The position numbers were made by a program, and so were the translations under genes. This document shows positions 23,323-33,660 of a DNA stretch of 64,000 nucleotides, piece by piece. The DNA comes from Corinectria fuckeliana (Eukaryota; Ascomycota; Sordariomycetes; Hypocreales; Nectriaceae), in contig WPDH01000160.1 of assembly GCA_019137255.1 (NCBI GenBank), forward strand, positions 124,001 through 188,000, given 5' to 3'. Every line of letters begins with the position of its first letter. The first letter of the stretch is position 1. Under the pieces are notes generated by a model. It made no database searches, was not told the DNA's origin, and saw only the letters and a program-made list of their open reading frames with translations.

Positions 23323-24903
23323 TCAACCCTGGTCCTTGGCGTCGATCCCACACCCCCCGGCCCAACTCTCCATGGTCATGCCAGCGCGGAAATGCGCCGC
23401 AACGTGGTCCATCCGCTCGTCCCAGCTCTCTAACGCTGCCCCGCAGAATCCGCACCGGCTATACACAACGTCCTGTCGGTGCTGCAGCAGGCTCAGGTCC
23501 GGCTTGAACCCGTCCCACTTGCGGCACCGGTGGAACTTGGCCAGGTGCTGCCACAGGTGGTCCTTGCGGGTGAACTTGCGCTCGGCCACGGGGCGCTCGG
23601 CGCAGGCGTCGAACTCGTGCGAGGCGATGTGGTCGTCGCTGGGCGAGTCTTGGCCGCAGAAGACGCATTGCGGGTTGCTGGAGTTGACGCACCACACCAG
23701 GTACGACTGGTCGGGCGGAACGGGCGTGGAGCAGATCCAGGAGTCGAGCCCGGGGAGGTGGATGGACCGTTCGTGGCGGACCCAGTCGTACTTTTTCTTG
23801 TAGCTCTGCCGGCAAAAGGTGCACTGGAAAGCCTGGAACTTGGATTTCGATCGTGAGCTGGGCCGGTCGCCGGTTGAGCTGGAACGGGAGAACGTAGGCT
23901 CGATGTGGTAGGAGTGGCAGGAGGACGCCGAGTTGGACGAGTTGTAGCCGGGAGGGTAGAACAGCGACTCTGTGCTTGCAGAGGACCCAGGGCCGTCCAG
24001 GAAGCCGACGTCGTAGTTCTCCGACCGACTGCTGGAGCGGGTGGAAAGCGCGCTCTCAATGGCAGACGCCGAAGCTGGGTCCTCCTCCGGCGGCGAGCTC
24101 CGCCAACGCTCCATCGGCGACATGCCCATCTGATACGGCATCGGCGATCCCTGGGGGAACATCCGGCTCTGGTTGCTTTGGGAATGGGCGGATAGACGAT
24201 GGCGGCGGCGCGAGTTGGCGAACCAGTTGATGACCTGCGACTTGCTCAACCCCGACTGTTGCACGAGGGCGACCTTTTCCTCCTCGGACGGGTACGGATG
24301 GTCGAGGTGCGTCGCGAACCAGTTGCGGAGGACCCGCGTCTTGCGTACCGACCGCGTGTTGGCGCGCTTGCTCGACAGCGAGGGTTCCGGCTGCGACCCC
24401 TCAAGTGGCTCCAGCCCCTCGAGCGGCTCCAGCGCGCCCTCGCTGACGCCGTGGAGGCGCCCGATGACGGGCATCGACGTCTCAAAGTACGAGTGGTCGC
24501 GCTTCTCGCGGCCGGAGAGGCTGCACTCGCGGAACAGGGCGACGCAGCTGGAGCACGACTTGGTGGGGTTGGGGTTGACGGCCGTGGTCTGGAGCACGAG
24601 GCACTGCAGGCGGCGGCGGCGACAATGCGCGCAGGGCGCCGCCGGTCTGTGGGCGCCGTTCTTGATGAAGAACTCGTCGATTGCCGTCACGGCGGGAGTC
24701 TGCGGAGCCGCGTCCATCTCGGGCTGCAGGAAGGAAAAGTCGTCATCGTGGGGAGCTGCACTCGCAGCGTCGAAGCTGGCCTGCCAGTCGATGCCGAGTC
24801 CGTTGGGCGGGCTGCGAGACTGAGGAACAAAGTCGTCGTACGGCACGGCCATGGCCGAGTCATCGCCGACGGAGAACAGCAGATCGTCCAGTGAGAGGTC
24901 CAT
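23323..24903 (-). CDS. Homeodomain and C2H2 zinc-finger transcription factor
   Basis: Single frame of 526 residues. Order: acidic N-terminus; a cysteine cluster C91-x2-C94-x6-C101 with C117-x2-C120-x6-C127 resembling a stretched binuclear cluster; a TALE/KN-type homeodomain at about 184-238 (NWFATHLDHPYPSEEEK, then QVINWFANSRRRHR with the DNA-contact WF-N-R residues); a Ser/Pro-rich linker; and several Cys/His fingers from 361 (CTFCRQSYKKKYDWVRHERS) to about 504 (CGFCGAALESWDERMDH with paired His). Fungal proteins of this composite design are nuclear regulators with largely unknown targets. It ends soon after the last finger (CGIDAKDQG), which seems short for the family, so a missed 3' exon or a real truncation is possible. 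Confidence 0.85.
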   Translation of the reverse strand: MDLSLDDLLFSVGDDSAMAVPYDDFVPQSRSPPNGLGIDWQASFDAASAAPHDDDFSFLQPEMDAAPQTPAVTAIDEFFIKNGAHRPAAPCAHCRRRRLQCLVLQTTAVNPNPTKSCSSCVALFRECSLSGREKRDHSYFETSMPVIGRLHGVSEGALEPLEGLEPLEGSQPEPSLSSKRANTRSVRKTRVLRNWFATHLDHPYPSEEEKVALVQQSGLSKSQVINWFANSRRRHRLSAHSQSNQSRMFPQGSPMPYQMGMSPMERWRSSPPEEDPASASAIESALSTRSSSRSENYDVGFLDGPGSSASTESLFYPPGYNSSNSASSCHSYHIEPTFSRSSSTGDRPSSRSKSKFQAFQCTFCRQSYKKKYDWVRHERSIHLPGLDSWICSTPVPPDQSYLVWCVNSSNPQCVFCGQDSPSDDHIASHEFDACAERPVAERKFTRKDHLWQHLAKFHRCRKWDGFKPDLSLLQHRQDVVYSRCGFCGAALESWDERMDHVAAHFRAGMTMESWAGGCGIDAKDQG

Positions 24904-25067
24904 GGTGGTTGTCAGTTATGGCTTATCGTGAAGTTGAGGTTGGCGTGACTCTTTAGCTTAGTCAGATCAGCCGATAGAAGAGGAATAGTCCAGGTTGCAT
25001 CCAGACGTCTTTCTTACATTAGTACGAATAGCATGAGCAACGCGGATCACTGCGCACATTGACCGCG

Positions 25068-25073
25068 TATAAG
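25068..25073 (+). promoter_or_regulatory. Candidate TATA box before PLP enzyme
   Basis: TATAAG lies 39 nt before the ATG at 25107 and only 18 nt before the ATG at 25086, which favours the downstream start. Confidence 0.35.
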
Positions 25074-25106
25074 AGGTCGAGGATTATGGGAACAGTGTCC
25101 TCCACG

Positions 25107-26407
25107 ATGTCTACCTTTAGCCCCATGGCCCGTCCTGTTTACTACAACCCAGAGGCACGCTCATGGACTGCCCCTCCGTCATCCGACGACCTCGTGGACA
25201 GGTTCCACAAGCAGATGCCAGGCTACCGGCCTACCGATCTGGTCAGCCTCGATGCCGTCGCAAAGGAGATTGGTGTCGGCGCTGTGCATCTCAAAAACGA
25301 AGGCAACCGCTTCGGCATGCCGTCGTTTAAGATCCTCGGCGCGTCTTGGGGAACGTTCCGCGCCATCACGCAGCAGCTGGGTCTTCCGGCCGATTCAGAC
25401 ATCGAAACGGTCAAACAGGCCATCCGTCCGCACACCATCTCGCTGTATGCTGCAACGGATGGAAACCACGGACGGGCCGTCGCGCGCATGGGTGCCATCT
25501 TTTCCGTTTCTACAGAGATCCATGTTCCGGCCACCATGGAAGCAAGCACCATTGACCTGATCTGCTCCGAGGGCGCAACCGTTGTCGTCTCGTCCGGGAC
25601 GTACGACGAAGCCGTCCTCGAAGCGTACGCCGCCTCGAAGCACGGCATTCTGATCCAGGACTCTGCCTTTGGCGACTATCGAGATCTTCCCCAGGTAAGG
25701 CAGATGCATCTCGTCAAACATTGCTAACTGGACAGTGGATTGTCGACGGCTACCTCACCATGCTGCGCGAAGTCGATCAACAGCTCAGCGCAGACCTCGT
25801 CATCGCGCCCGTCGGCGTCGGTTCCTTTGCCCAGGCCGTCGTCTCCCATTTTAAGAGACCTGACAGCGCCACCGCCGTCATGACCGTGGAGCCCGACACG
25901 GCCGCCTGCATGTGGAAGAGCTTCCAGCGCGGCGAGCTGACTCCGGTACAGACGACGCCGACCATCATGGCTGGGCTGGACTGCGGCACTCCGTCGACCA
26001 TTGCCTGGCCGCTTCTCAAGGCGGGCGTGGACGCCAGCGTCACCGTGTCAGACTACGAGGCCCACGAGGCGTCCCTGTACCTGGAGTCTCTCGCCATCTC
26101 CGCCGGGCCTTGCGGTGCTGCACCGCTTGCTGCTCTCCGGCGGTTGACGCCATCGGACAAGGCGGCCCTGGGGCTCACCCAAGACTCCGTGGTAGTTCTC
26201 CTCTGCACCGAGCGCAACAGAGAGTACACCGTCCCTCTCAGCGTGTCCAGCGACGACCCCGTCGTCCTCACACAGACACTCGCACAGATCTCGGCCACCC
26301 CGTCGCTGGGTCCTGTCCGCCCCGGCGCGACGGCCGTTGCTCGATACATGTCTGCGTGGCTGGAGCACCGCAACATCGACAGCCAGATTCAATCACCTCC
26401 ACCCTAA
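25107..26407 (+). CDS. PLP-dependent ammonia-lyase, diaminopropionate ammonia-lyase-like
   Basis: Exons 25107-25694 and 25736-26407 join in phase 0 across a 41-nt GTAAGG...ACAG intron, giving 419 residues. The fold is the type II PLP family (threonine dehydratase/tryptophan synthase beta). Lys75 in MPSFKILGA is the Schiff-base lysine, LYAATDGNHGRAVA is the phosphate/substrate loop, and APVGVGSFAQAV is the glycine-rich cofactor loop. The overall pattern is closest to diaminopropionate ammonia-lyases, which release pyruvate and ammonia from 2,3-diaminopropionate; fungal members may act on other amino acids, so substrate is open. The upstream ATG at 25086 would add seven residues but sits too near the TATA-like element. 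Confidence 0.85.
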
Positions 26408-27232
26408 ACCAGTACTTCCGGGGCCCCTCCGGGGGCCACTGCGTTGAGCCCTCCTCGCTACGCTCGATCCTGTTGAAGATTAGAGATGGCCGGCTAACAC
26501 GACTTTGACCGCTTCCCTGTTGTTTGCTTGTTGGTTGACTGACGGAAGGAAGGACGGACTTGCTATCTGATTATGACTGATTTCCGCTCAACTAAATTTC
26601 CAAGAAACGACAACCAGAACTTGCGATGGACTACCAGTGCGGCCAATATTCTTCAGTCTAATCATGTGAATCCCTCAACCTGACCCGTCTCATCTACAAC
26701 AATACTACCCTAGACCAGCCAAGCAAGACTACCCAACCGAATCCCCAAGAAAGTGACAACTCATAAACGCAGGAACGACTTTTGCATTGCATCACGAGAC
26801 GCCGCACCTTGACAGAAAGTCATGCTTGATGCAGCGAGTCGACATAAACCTCTCAATCACGCTTTCCTCACCTCATCCAGCCTCCGCTCTCAACCCCTCC
26901 ACGAAGCGCTCGAATCGGACTCGCCTCCCCGGCCAGAGACCCCCTAGAAAGCCGTACACCCTGGACCGTTTCCCCGCAAAGTTGCCCCGCATCTCCTGTA
27001 TAGCTTCGCCATCCCTGCACGTCCTATAGCCTTTGCTTCCGCACGAATCCCGTGGTTTCCTGGGTGTTTAGGTTCGGCCACGGAGATCATCCCTGCCCGT
27101 TGTCGCCATGACGCCACGTCGGGCTGCCGATATACGACGGCTATGTTGTCGAGTTTTGCCGTCTCGTGGGTCATGCATTGACGGGGAAGAGCTTCTTCGG
27201 GATGGCGCCGCGAGCATGTCAGTCCTGCTGCG
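26408..27232. other. Intergenic, promoter side of GH51 gene
   Basis: No gene seen. A GC-rich hairpin (GGCCCC at 26422-26427 pairing with GGGGCC at 26432-26437) lies 15 nt after the PLP-enzyme stop. The rest is upstream DNA of the arabinofuranosidase gene. Confidence 0.5.
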
Positions 27233-27238
27233 TATAAA
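27233..27238 (+). promoter_or_regulatory. TATA box of the GH51 gene
   Basis: TATAAA 60 nt upstream of the GH51 start codon, well placed for a leader of about 30 nt. Confidence 0.55.
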
Positions 27239-27292
27239 GCTGAAGACGCCCAGGTTGTTTGACTTGACAGCTCAGGCAAGCTGCAATCGACA

Positions 27293-29355
27293 ATGGTTTC
27301 CTTCAAGACGGCCTTTGTGGCATTCCAGATCGTCGCCACCGCTGCAGTTGACATTTCCGTCGAGTCGTCTGGTGGTAACCACACCGGCGGCTATCACTAT
27401 GGCTTCTTACACGAGGTAGCCAAGCACCCTAGCCTAACTTGGACATCACTGACAGACCAGGACATCAACAACTCGGGCGACGGAGGCATCTACGCCGAAC
27501 TGATCCGCAACCGAGCCTTTCAGTATAGCGCCAACTACCCCGTGTCCCTGGACGGCTGGCGCCCCGTCAACGCCGCCAATCTCTCCCTCAGTCGTCTCGC
27601 GCCTCTCTCCGACGCGCTCCCCGTCTCCGTCACCGTCAAGGCCACTAAACCGTCCGGCAATAGGCGCGTCGGCTTGCAAAACGAGGGCTACTGGGGCATG
27701 GACGTCAAGCGTCAAAAGTACACGGGCTCGTTCTGGGTCCGCGGCGCCTACAAGGGCTACTTTACTGCCGAGCTGCGGTCCAACTTGACCGACGACGTGT
27801 TTGGCTCCGTCAAGGTCAAGTCGCATGCCGTGGCCAATGACTGGGTCGAGCACGAGTTTGAGCTGGTGCCGAGGAACGCGCCCAGCAGCAACAACACGTT
27901 TGCCATCACCTTCGATCCCCGAGGCGCGGCTTCGCTAGACTTTAACCTCATCAGCCTGTTCCCGCCCACGTACAAGAACCGCAAGAACGGTCTGCGAAAG
28001 GACATTGCCGAGGCTCTCGAGGAACTGCACCCTGTACGTCCTCCCACACAATGTTGAACTGTCCTAATTTGTAGACCATCCTGAGATTCCCCGGCGGCAA
28101 CATGCTCGAAGGCCTCACCCACTCCACGTACTGGAACTGGAAAGACTCCCTCGGCCCTCTGCGCACCCGCCCCGGCTTCCAGGGCGTCTGGGACTACCAG
28201 CAGACCCATGGCCTCGGTCTCATGGAGTATCTGTACTGGGCCGAGGATATGGACCTGAACATTGTCATCGGCATCTGGGCCGGCCTCTCCCTCGACGGCG
28301 AGGTCACCCCCGAGGAAGACTTCCAGGCCGTCATCGACGAGGGCCTCGAGGAGATTGAGTTCATTCGAGGGTCTGCCGACTCCAAATGGGGCAAGGTCCG
28401 CGCCGAGCTCGGCCACCCGGAGCCGTTTGAGCTCAAGTACGTCGAGATTGGCAACGAGGACTGGCTCGCGGGATACCCCGGCGGCTGGACTTCCTACAAA
28501 GAGTACCGCTACCCGCTGTTCCTCAAGGCCGTCACCGAAAAGTACGACGACATCACCGTCATCGCCTCGGGCGCCTCCTCGGATGCCGACGGCTTCGACA
28601 TTCCCGCGCCCGGCATCGGCGACTATCACCCGTACCGCACGCCCGACGCCCTGGTCGACGAGTTCGACCGCTTTGACAACGACGTCGGCCACATCGTCGG
28701 CGAGGTGGCGGCCGCGCACCCCAACGGCGGCATCGGCTGGGACGGCGACCTGATGCCGTTCCCATGGTGGATCGGCGCCGTGGGCGAGAGCATCTCGCTG
28801 ATCGGCTACGAGCGCAACGCCGACCGCGTCCCCGGCACCTTTTACGCCCCCGTGCTGCGCAACATGAACCAGTGGCAGTGGGCCGTGACCATTCTGCAGT
28901 TCGCTGCCGACACCGCCCTGACCACGCGGTCGACTAGCTGGTACGTGTGGGAGCTGTTTGCGGGCCACCCCATCACCACGGTGCTGCCGGCCACGTCCGA
29001 GTTCGACCCGGTGTTTTACGTCGCGGGCAGCAACGAGGACCTCGGCACGCTGGTGTGGAAGGGCGCCGCGTACAACACCACCGACGGCGCCGACGTGCCG
29101 GTGACGGTCGCTTTCGAGGGCGTCAAGGCCGGGGCGCAGGCCGAGCTGACGGTCCTCACCAACAACGCCGAGGATCCCTACGCGTACAACGACCCGCACA
29201 CGGGCGTCAACATTGTGGACAGCACCAAGACAGTTCTCGAGGCCAACAAGGACGGTGCCTTTGAGTTTGAGCTGCCTGAGTTGAGCGTGGCTGTTCTGTC
29301 GACTACCTTGGAGGGTGAGACGAGGCGGAGCAGGAGGACCGTCGGTAGAGTGTAG
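27293..29355 (+). CDS. Alpha-L-arabinofuranosidase, GH51, secreted
   Basis: Exons 27293-27415, 27461-28033 and 28075-29355, all in phase 0, give 658 residues. A hydrophobic N-terminus (about residues 1-18) is a likely signal peptide. The GH51 signature GFLHEDINNSGDGG appears only after removal of the first intron. TILRFPGGNMLEG begins the TIM barrel; E360 in VEIGNEDW is the expected acid/base and E442 in HIVGEVAAAH the likely nucleophile. The enzyme removes terminal arabinofuranose from arabinoxylan and arabinan outside the cell. Introns are only 45 and 41 nt; the first is a multiple of three with no stop, so retention would insert 15 residues rather than abort translation. The C-terminus is basic (RRSRR). 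The antisense 553-codon frame here is not a gene. Confidence 0.92.
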
Positions 29356-29634
29356 AAACTTAACTACTGATTTGACATACCTGGGTCCAATTGATCTAGA
29401 CAGACTCCTCACGGCCATCCCCTCGGCAGTAGCTGTTCCATCGAGTGTGAAACGCGTCCGTATCTGCCAGTGATAATATAGCTCCTGACACTAAACGCCT
29501 CTTGTTTAACACCCAGCACACATCCCAGTTGCGGTCTGGGGGGAAAGGGATCTCGAAGGGTTCACATTCAACTGGGAAGCCGGGAGCGGGCGGCGCGAAC
29601 GGACCTGGGCCAGCTGGCCTCCATTTCTACTATT

Positions 29635-30853
29635 TCAAGCTGGAGCTTGTAGCTGCGAGGGCGCAAGGCCTGGGTCCTGGGGCGCAATGTCAAATACAGC
29701 CTCCAATTGACTGACGAGGCGCCCGACGCACTGACAATCGGCAATGTTTAAACGCAAAAGGCCTCTCAGTCGTCCACCGGGAGCAATGTCGTAAGGGGGG
29801 AGATCTTTATCGTCGACGGTATCGTCAATGCCCGCGTCGGCCTTCTTGCTCATCTCCTTCGCAATCGTGTAGCCATGGAGCTGCATCGCGCCCGTGTGCC
29901 ATGCTGCCAACGCGATCCAAATTGTCCCCTGGCAAAGCAGACGCTGTGGAAGCTCGCATGAAGAGGCCAGGGCATGAGACATATCCCTCATGATTCTCTT
30001 CAATCCCATATTGTTATTCTCACTGAACTGAAGAAGCTCGAATTGGTGAAGCACCTTGTTATCCTGGCAAGCCATTACAGCAGCCATGCGCACGGCAGCG
30101 ACCGTGGCCGGCTTCGAGGTCACCCCTTCGAAGCCAGCCAGAAAAGCGGCCGGGCCAAACTCGTACCCAAACAGAGGCAGCAACCTCATCAGCATCTCCG
30201 TCCTGGGAGACAGCGTGATGTGTTGCAGGCGACCCGGAAGCCTGCGGCTGGCCTCTCACGTGCCGGCCCAGCCTCCCCTCCACACACGGGTGACACAGGT
30301 AGCGAAGACGGCAACGTCGGTGACAAAGCACTTGGTCAGGCCTCGCAGTGATCGTTCTCAATACGACGAGGAGGCAACTTCGGGACGGCTGTAGTCGCGG
30401 GAGTGTTGCTCATGATGGCCACGTCTTGGAGGTCGGACAGGTAGGCGTGTGCAATGGCGGGTTGGACTTCGGCTTCGGAACGGTCGACGAGAGTCGTGAC
30501 GATGTGGCTCGTTTTCGGGTCAAACACCGTTGCCTTTCGTAGCCTACACACCACAATGAGCCCGAGCTTCTTGATGGGTACGCAGATTTTTGAATCGTCC
30601 GATACGATAAAAGCCGCTAGTCCCAGATCCCACTCTCCGTCAGTACGTTCTCCTCGCCAAACCCACTCTCCACCTTGATACTCATCCCACGAAGCTCGTC
30701 CACAATGAGCTCCTTCTCCATGTCCGTCAAGACTGCGTACACGACGCGGACCTTTGCTCTCAGGCCCCGTATAAACGCGGCAGCCCGGAGAACAGGGAAC
30801 CATGTCTCGCCGACCTTGACGTACCCGAACCCGCCCTTAGAGCTGGATTTCAT
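29635..30853 (-). pseudogene. Broken unknown gene, three coding blocks
   Basis: Three blocks in different frames follow each other on the minus strand. Block 1 starts at ATG 30853 (VKVGETWFPVLRAAAFIRGL) and ends in a stop near 30617. Block 2 continues one frame over (GLAAFIVSDDSKICVPIKKL to IENDHCEA, stop at 30336). Block 3 runs from about 30250 (RLQHITLSPRTEML) to a stop at 29635. No plausible intron links 1 to 2, where the two frames overlap, which points to a frameshift; block 2 to 3 could be an intron. I do not recognise the family. It begins the accessory-looking part of the window. Confidence 0.4.
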
Positions 30854-31322
30854 TCAGCTCCAGACATGCTCCACCACGTCCTCCGGGATTTCGCTTGATT
30901 CGCAATTCATCCTGTCTTGGGCTTGGGCTTGTTGCTGTAACTTGGTAGTGCTAGAGTAGAGATGTCCCTCTGAATCACTCATTGCACAGGAAGTCTAGCA
31001 TGTGGGAAGAAAAGACGAGTTGTGGGAGATGCAAGATTAACAGCGAGAGAGAAAACAAACACAGGACGTGAGGGGCGATGACAAAGTGACGAAAGAGCAA
31101 ACGTGTACCAGGTCTAGCCAGCTGCTGGCACCTGTTTGCACTGTTCATGGTCATTACAGGTGCCAATAGCTGGCAACGGGAACAAATTAGAGATTCGCCA
31201 TGAATATTCTCTTCTTCTCACTTTCACCTTCACCCTAACTCTTTCACCCTCACCCGCCTCACGCAACCACCTTCACGTAATCACACAACCACGCGCTTTT
31301 CAACAACGGCAAGAACTTTGCC

Positions 31323-32351
31323 ATGAGTCAGCAAGGTGGATCAGATACCAGCGGGCACCAGGGTGACGGCACACAGCAGGGAAACCATACCCAGATGGGA
31401 GGTGCTGTTGCCCAGGTGGCTGCTGCAACGGTGGACCGGAGAGAGAAATTCGGCCGGCGAGTCTCGACGACGACGTCTGTTGGACTCGTGCAGAGCGTGG
31501 TGCAAAAGTTTTTGAAGGACACTGCGGCGAAGAGCGACGACATTGTTGACTACAGCATCGGGCTTCACAAACCTCGTCTCATCACGAACATGGATGAGGA
31601 GAACCAGTATGACTGGTCTTACATGCCGCAGAAGCGGAAGCGGGCCATGCTGGAGGACCCTGAGGATGAGGACGAGGCTTCCGATGTCGCCTCGACATCT
31701 GTAGTCGCGTCGTCATCGGCTCAGGTCCCTGCAGCCGGTCCAGCTCGGGTGGCGCCCCCAGCGCCTGCGAACGTGCAGTCTGTTTCGTTGACTGCTCCAA
31801 CACCACCCCGTGGACCCAGGTTCATGGAGCAGCGAGACTATGATGTGCACCACCTGCAACCAGCCCAGTCTAGTGCGGACCTCGGTCCCCAGAACCGTGG
31901 GGGCGAGAGTCGTGGAAGCGGTGGGGGCCATGGTGGTCATCGTGGGGATGGGTATCGAGATGGGTATCGAGACGGGTACCGCGATGCGTACAGAGATGCG
32001 TATAGAGATGCGCAGCGAGATGGAAGGGACGGTCATCAAGGCCACGGGCATGGGCCGTGGCTTTTAATCGCAGGTCGGGTCACGGAGGTTCGGGAGGAGC
32101 AACCGGAGCTGCCGGAGCATCCGGCTCAGCGTATTACGCCGGCCTGGAAGACAGAGAGGAGCCGGAGGAGGAAAGGAGAAGAAACAGGAGCAGATGCAAG
32201 GGGTGGAGACTCGATACCTAGTTCTGTTTCGCTGTCGTCGGGTTGCCCTCTAAGAAGGGGTCTAAAACAAGCTCAGGCCTCTCACTTAGTCCTCAATTAT
32301 TTTCATGTCAACCAAGTTTTACAACTCAATAACATGCTGGTAATCACTTGA
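31323..32351 (+). CDS. Low-complexity Gly/Arg/Asp-rich hypothetical protein
   Basis: Frame of 342 codons from ATG 31323. The first 190 residues look coding: Gln/Gly-rich start, a helix-forming segment (SVGLVQSVVQKFLKDTA), an acidic stretch (EDPEDEDEAS), then a Pro/Ala-rich linker. Residues about 195-240 hold Gly/His repeats and a YRDG/YRDA tetrapeptide array encoded by a 12-nt repeat (31950-32022). After the array this frame loses coding character, and the next frame gives another Gly/Ser/Arg-rich tail, so a frameshift near 32040 is possible. RG/YRD-type tails often bind RNA, but no function can be claimed. A similar design occurs at 45564-46085. Confidence 0.45.
   Translation: MSQQGGSDTSGHQGDGTQQGNHTQMGGAVAQVAAATVDRREKFGRRVSTTTSVGLVQSVVQKFLKDTAAKSDDIVDYSIGLHKPRLITNMDEENQYDWSYMPQKRKRAMLEDPEDEDEASDVASTSVVASSSAQVPAAGPARVAPPAPANVQSVSLTAPTPPRGPRFMEQRDYDVHHLQPAQSSADLGPQNRGGESRGSGGGHGGHRGDGYRDGYRDGYRDAYRDAYRDAQRDGRDGHQGHGHGPWLLIAGRVTEVREEQPELPEHPAQRITPAWKTERSRRRKGEETGADARGGDSIPSSVSLSSGCPLRRGLKQAQASHLVLNYFHVNQVLQLNNMLVIT
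31950..32022 (+). repeat. 12-nt coding repeat (YRDG/YRDA)
   Basis: Units of the form GGGTATCGAGAT and GCGTACAGAGAT repeat about six times, encoding YRDG then YRDA. Confidence 0.75.
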
Positions 32352-32487
32352 AGTTCATGCCGTGTGTGCAAAGGAGGACTCTCTGTCAGTCAACGCCATG
32401 TTTTGTTCGTAGTACCCGACCCTCGGACCAACTATCGTCACTATGGCGGCCCTTCACCTTCAAGCCCTGTCATTCCATACGCCCAAG

Positions 32488-32982
32488 CTACTGGGGTGCT
32501 GGGACATCTCCAATGAACGACTCAACAACCGTGAATGTCTGCCGCCCTTGCTCGTCCTGTCCCGTGTGAACACATCTAAACTGTACACTCTCTGGGAGCG
32601 TATCCTCGTTCGCTGGGTACATTTCCGCATGCAAGTGCGGCGGAATGGTAAAGACTGCCGAGGCAGCAGGATCAGGACAGCTGCTCTTGGACTCTTGCCC
32701 GGAATCCTGTCGAGAGCCCTGTGTAGTCGTGCCGGGCACCCTCGCTCCAGGCGTCTTCTGCTTGAACGCAAGGCGCCACTCTAAACCGGCGAGAGTGCCT
32801 GATTCCAGAATCATCGTCATGGTCCATTCCTCGTCCGACAGAGAGCTCCCCGTTCGCTTCATCCAGATGGCCCAAGCACCGGGCCCAGAATCTGACTGCT
32901 TTATGGCCGAACGGAGGGCATCATTAATAGTTCCAGTCATAGTGTTCCCAGCCGTAGTGCTTCCAGTCCCCTTGATGTCCAT
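32488..32982 (-). CDS. Hypothetical protein, 164 aa
   Basis: Continuous frame from ATG 32982 to the stop at 32488. It begins MDIKGTGSTTAGNTMTGTIN and has balanced composition with an amphipathic first half and a Pro/Ser-rich second half. No domain, signal peptide or membrane helix recognised. It is convergent with the preceding low-complexity ORF. The frame is clean, but whether it is expressed is unknown. Confidence 0.4.
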   Translation of the reverse strand: MDIKGTGSTTAGNTMTGTINDALRSAIKQSDSGPGAWAIWMKRTGSSLSDEEWTMTMILESGTLAGLEWRLAFKQKTPGARVPGTTTQGSRQDSGQESKSSCPDPAASAVFTIPPHLHAEMYPANEDTLPESVQFRCVHTGQDEQGRQTFTVVESFIGDVPAPQ

Positions 32983-33660
32983 CGTCAAGACCTTGGTAAC
33001 TCAACGAGAAGTCTGTTTGTGTGCGCGTGCGTGTGCGTGTGCTGATCCGCTTGCGAGTGTCGGTTGGTGAGTCAGTTCGCGCGACTAGACTGATGTGATG
33101 ATAGAGGATTCTAGTCTGTGTTTTTTCTTTCGTGGTGATAGCTGGAACGATGGGAATGACGATGAGGAGTGAGCGGTGGATGTCGGAGGTGGGTGGGAGA
33201 GGATGGTGGAGGGGGAGAATCAGGTCTTGGAGTTCCAGCCAAGGGAATATGAACAATCATGACTGTGCTAAAATCATGTTCTGTACGTCACTCACCATGA
33301 TTCGTTTTACCAATTACGTAGGTATTGTGACTAGCACATGGGATGACAACGCTTCGGTACCTGGTTGCATCATATGGAATCTCAAAAGAGTTGTGCTATT
33401 CGGGCTATAAACTTACCCTGCTTACCACGTCAAATGCTTTCACGCAGTCCTGATCTAATGCCTGATGCCTTGACTGTTCTATTATTAACAGCAAGATTAT
33501 CTTTGAGGAGAGAAGACAAGAGCAGAGGTCGGTATAGGCATATGGCATACATCCCGAAATGCGACCATCTCAAAAAAGTACCAAGTCGTAAACAGAACCC
33601 TGTGCCTTGGTGTTGACATCTGTCTTCGCCAGCAACCCCTGCGCCCGATACCCTCACAAC
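32983..33660. other. Intergenic, no gene seen
   Basis: Upstream of the 164-aa ORF there is a GTGCGTGTGCGTG tract (about 33015-33045), then AT-richer DNA up to the HET gene stop. No domain-bearing frame. Confidence 0.45.

Noticed and set aside
27757..29418. 553-codon minus-strand open frame
   Set aside because: Lies antisense to the GH51 gene, has no domain, and is explained by GH51 codon bias.
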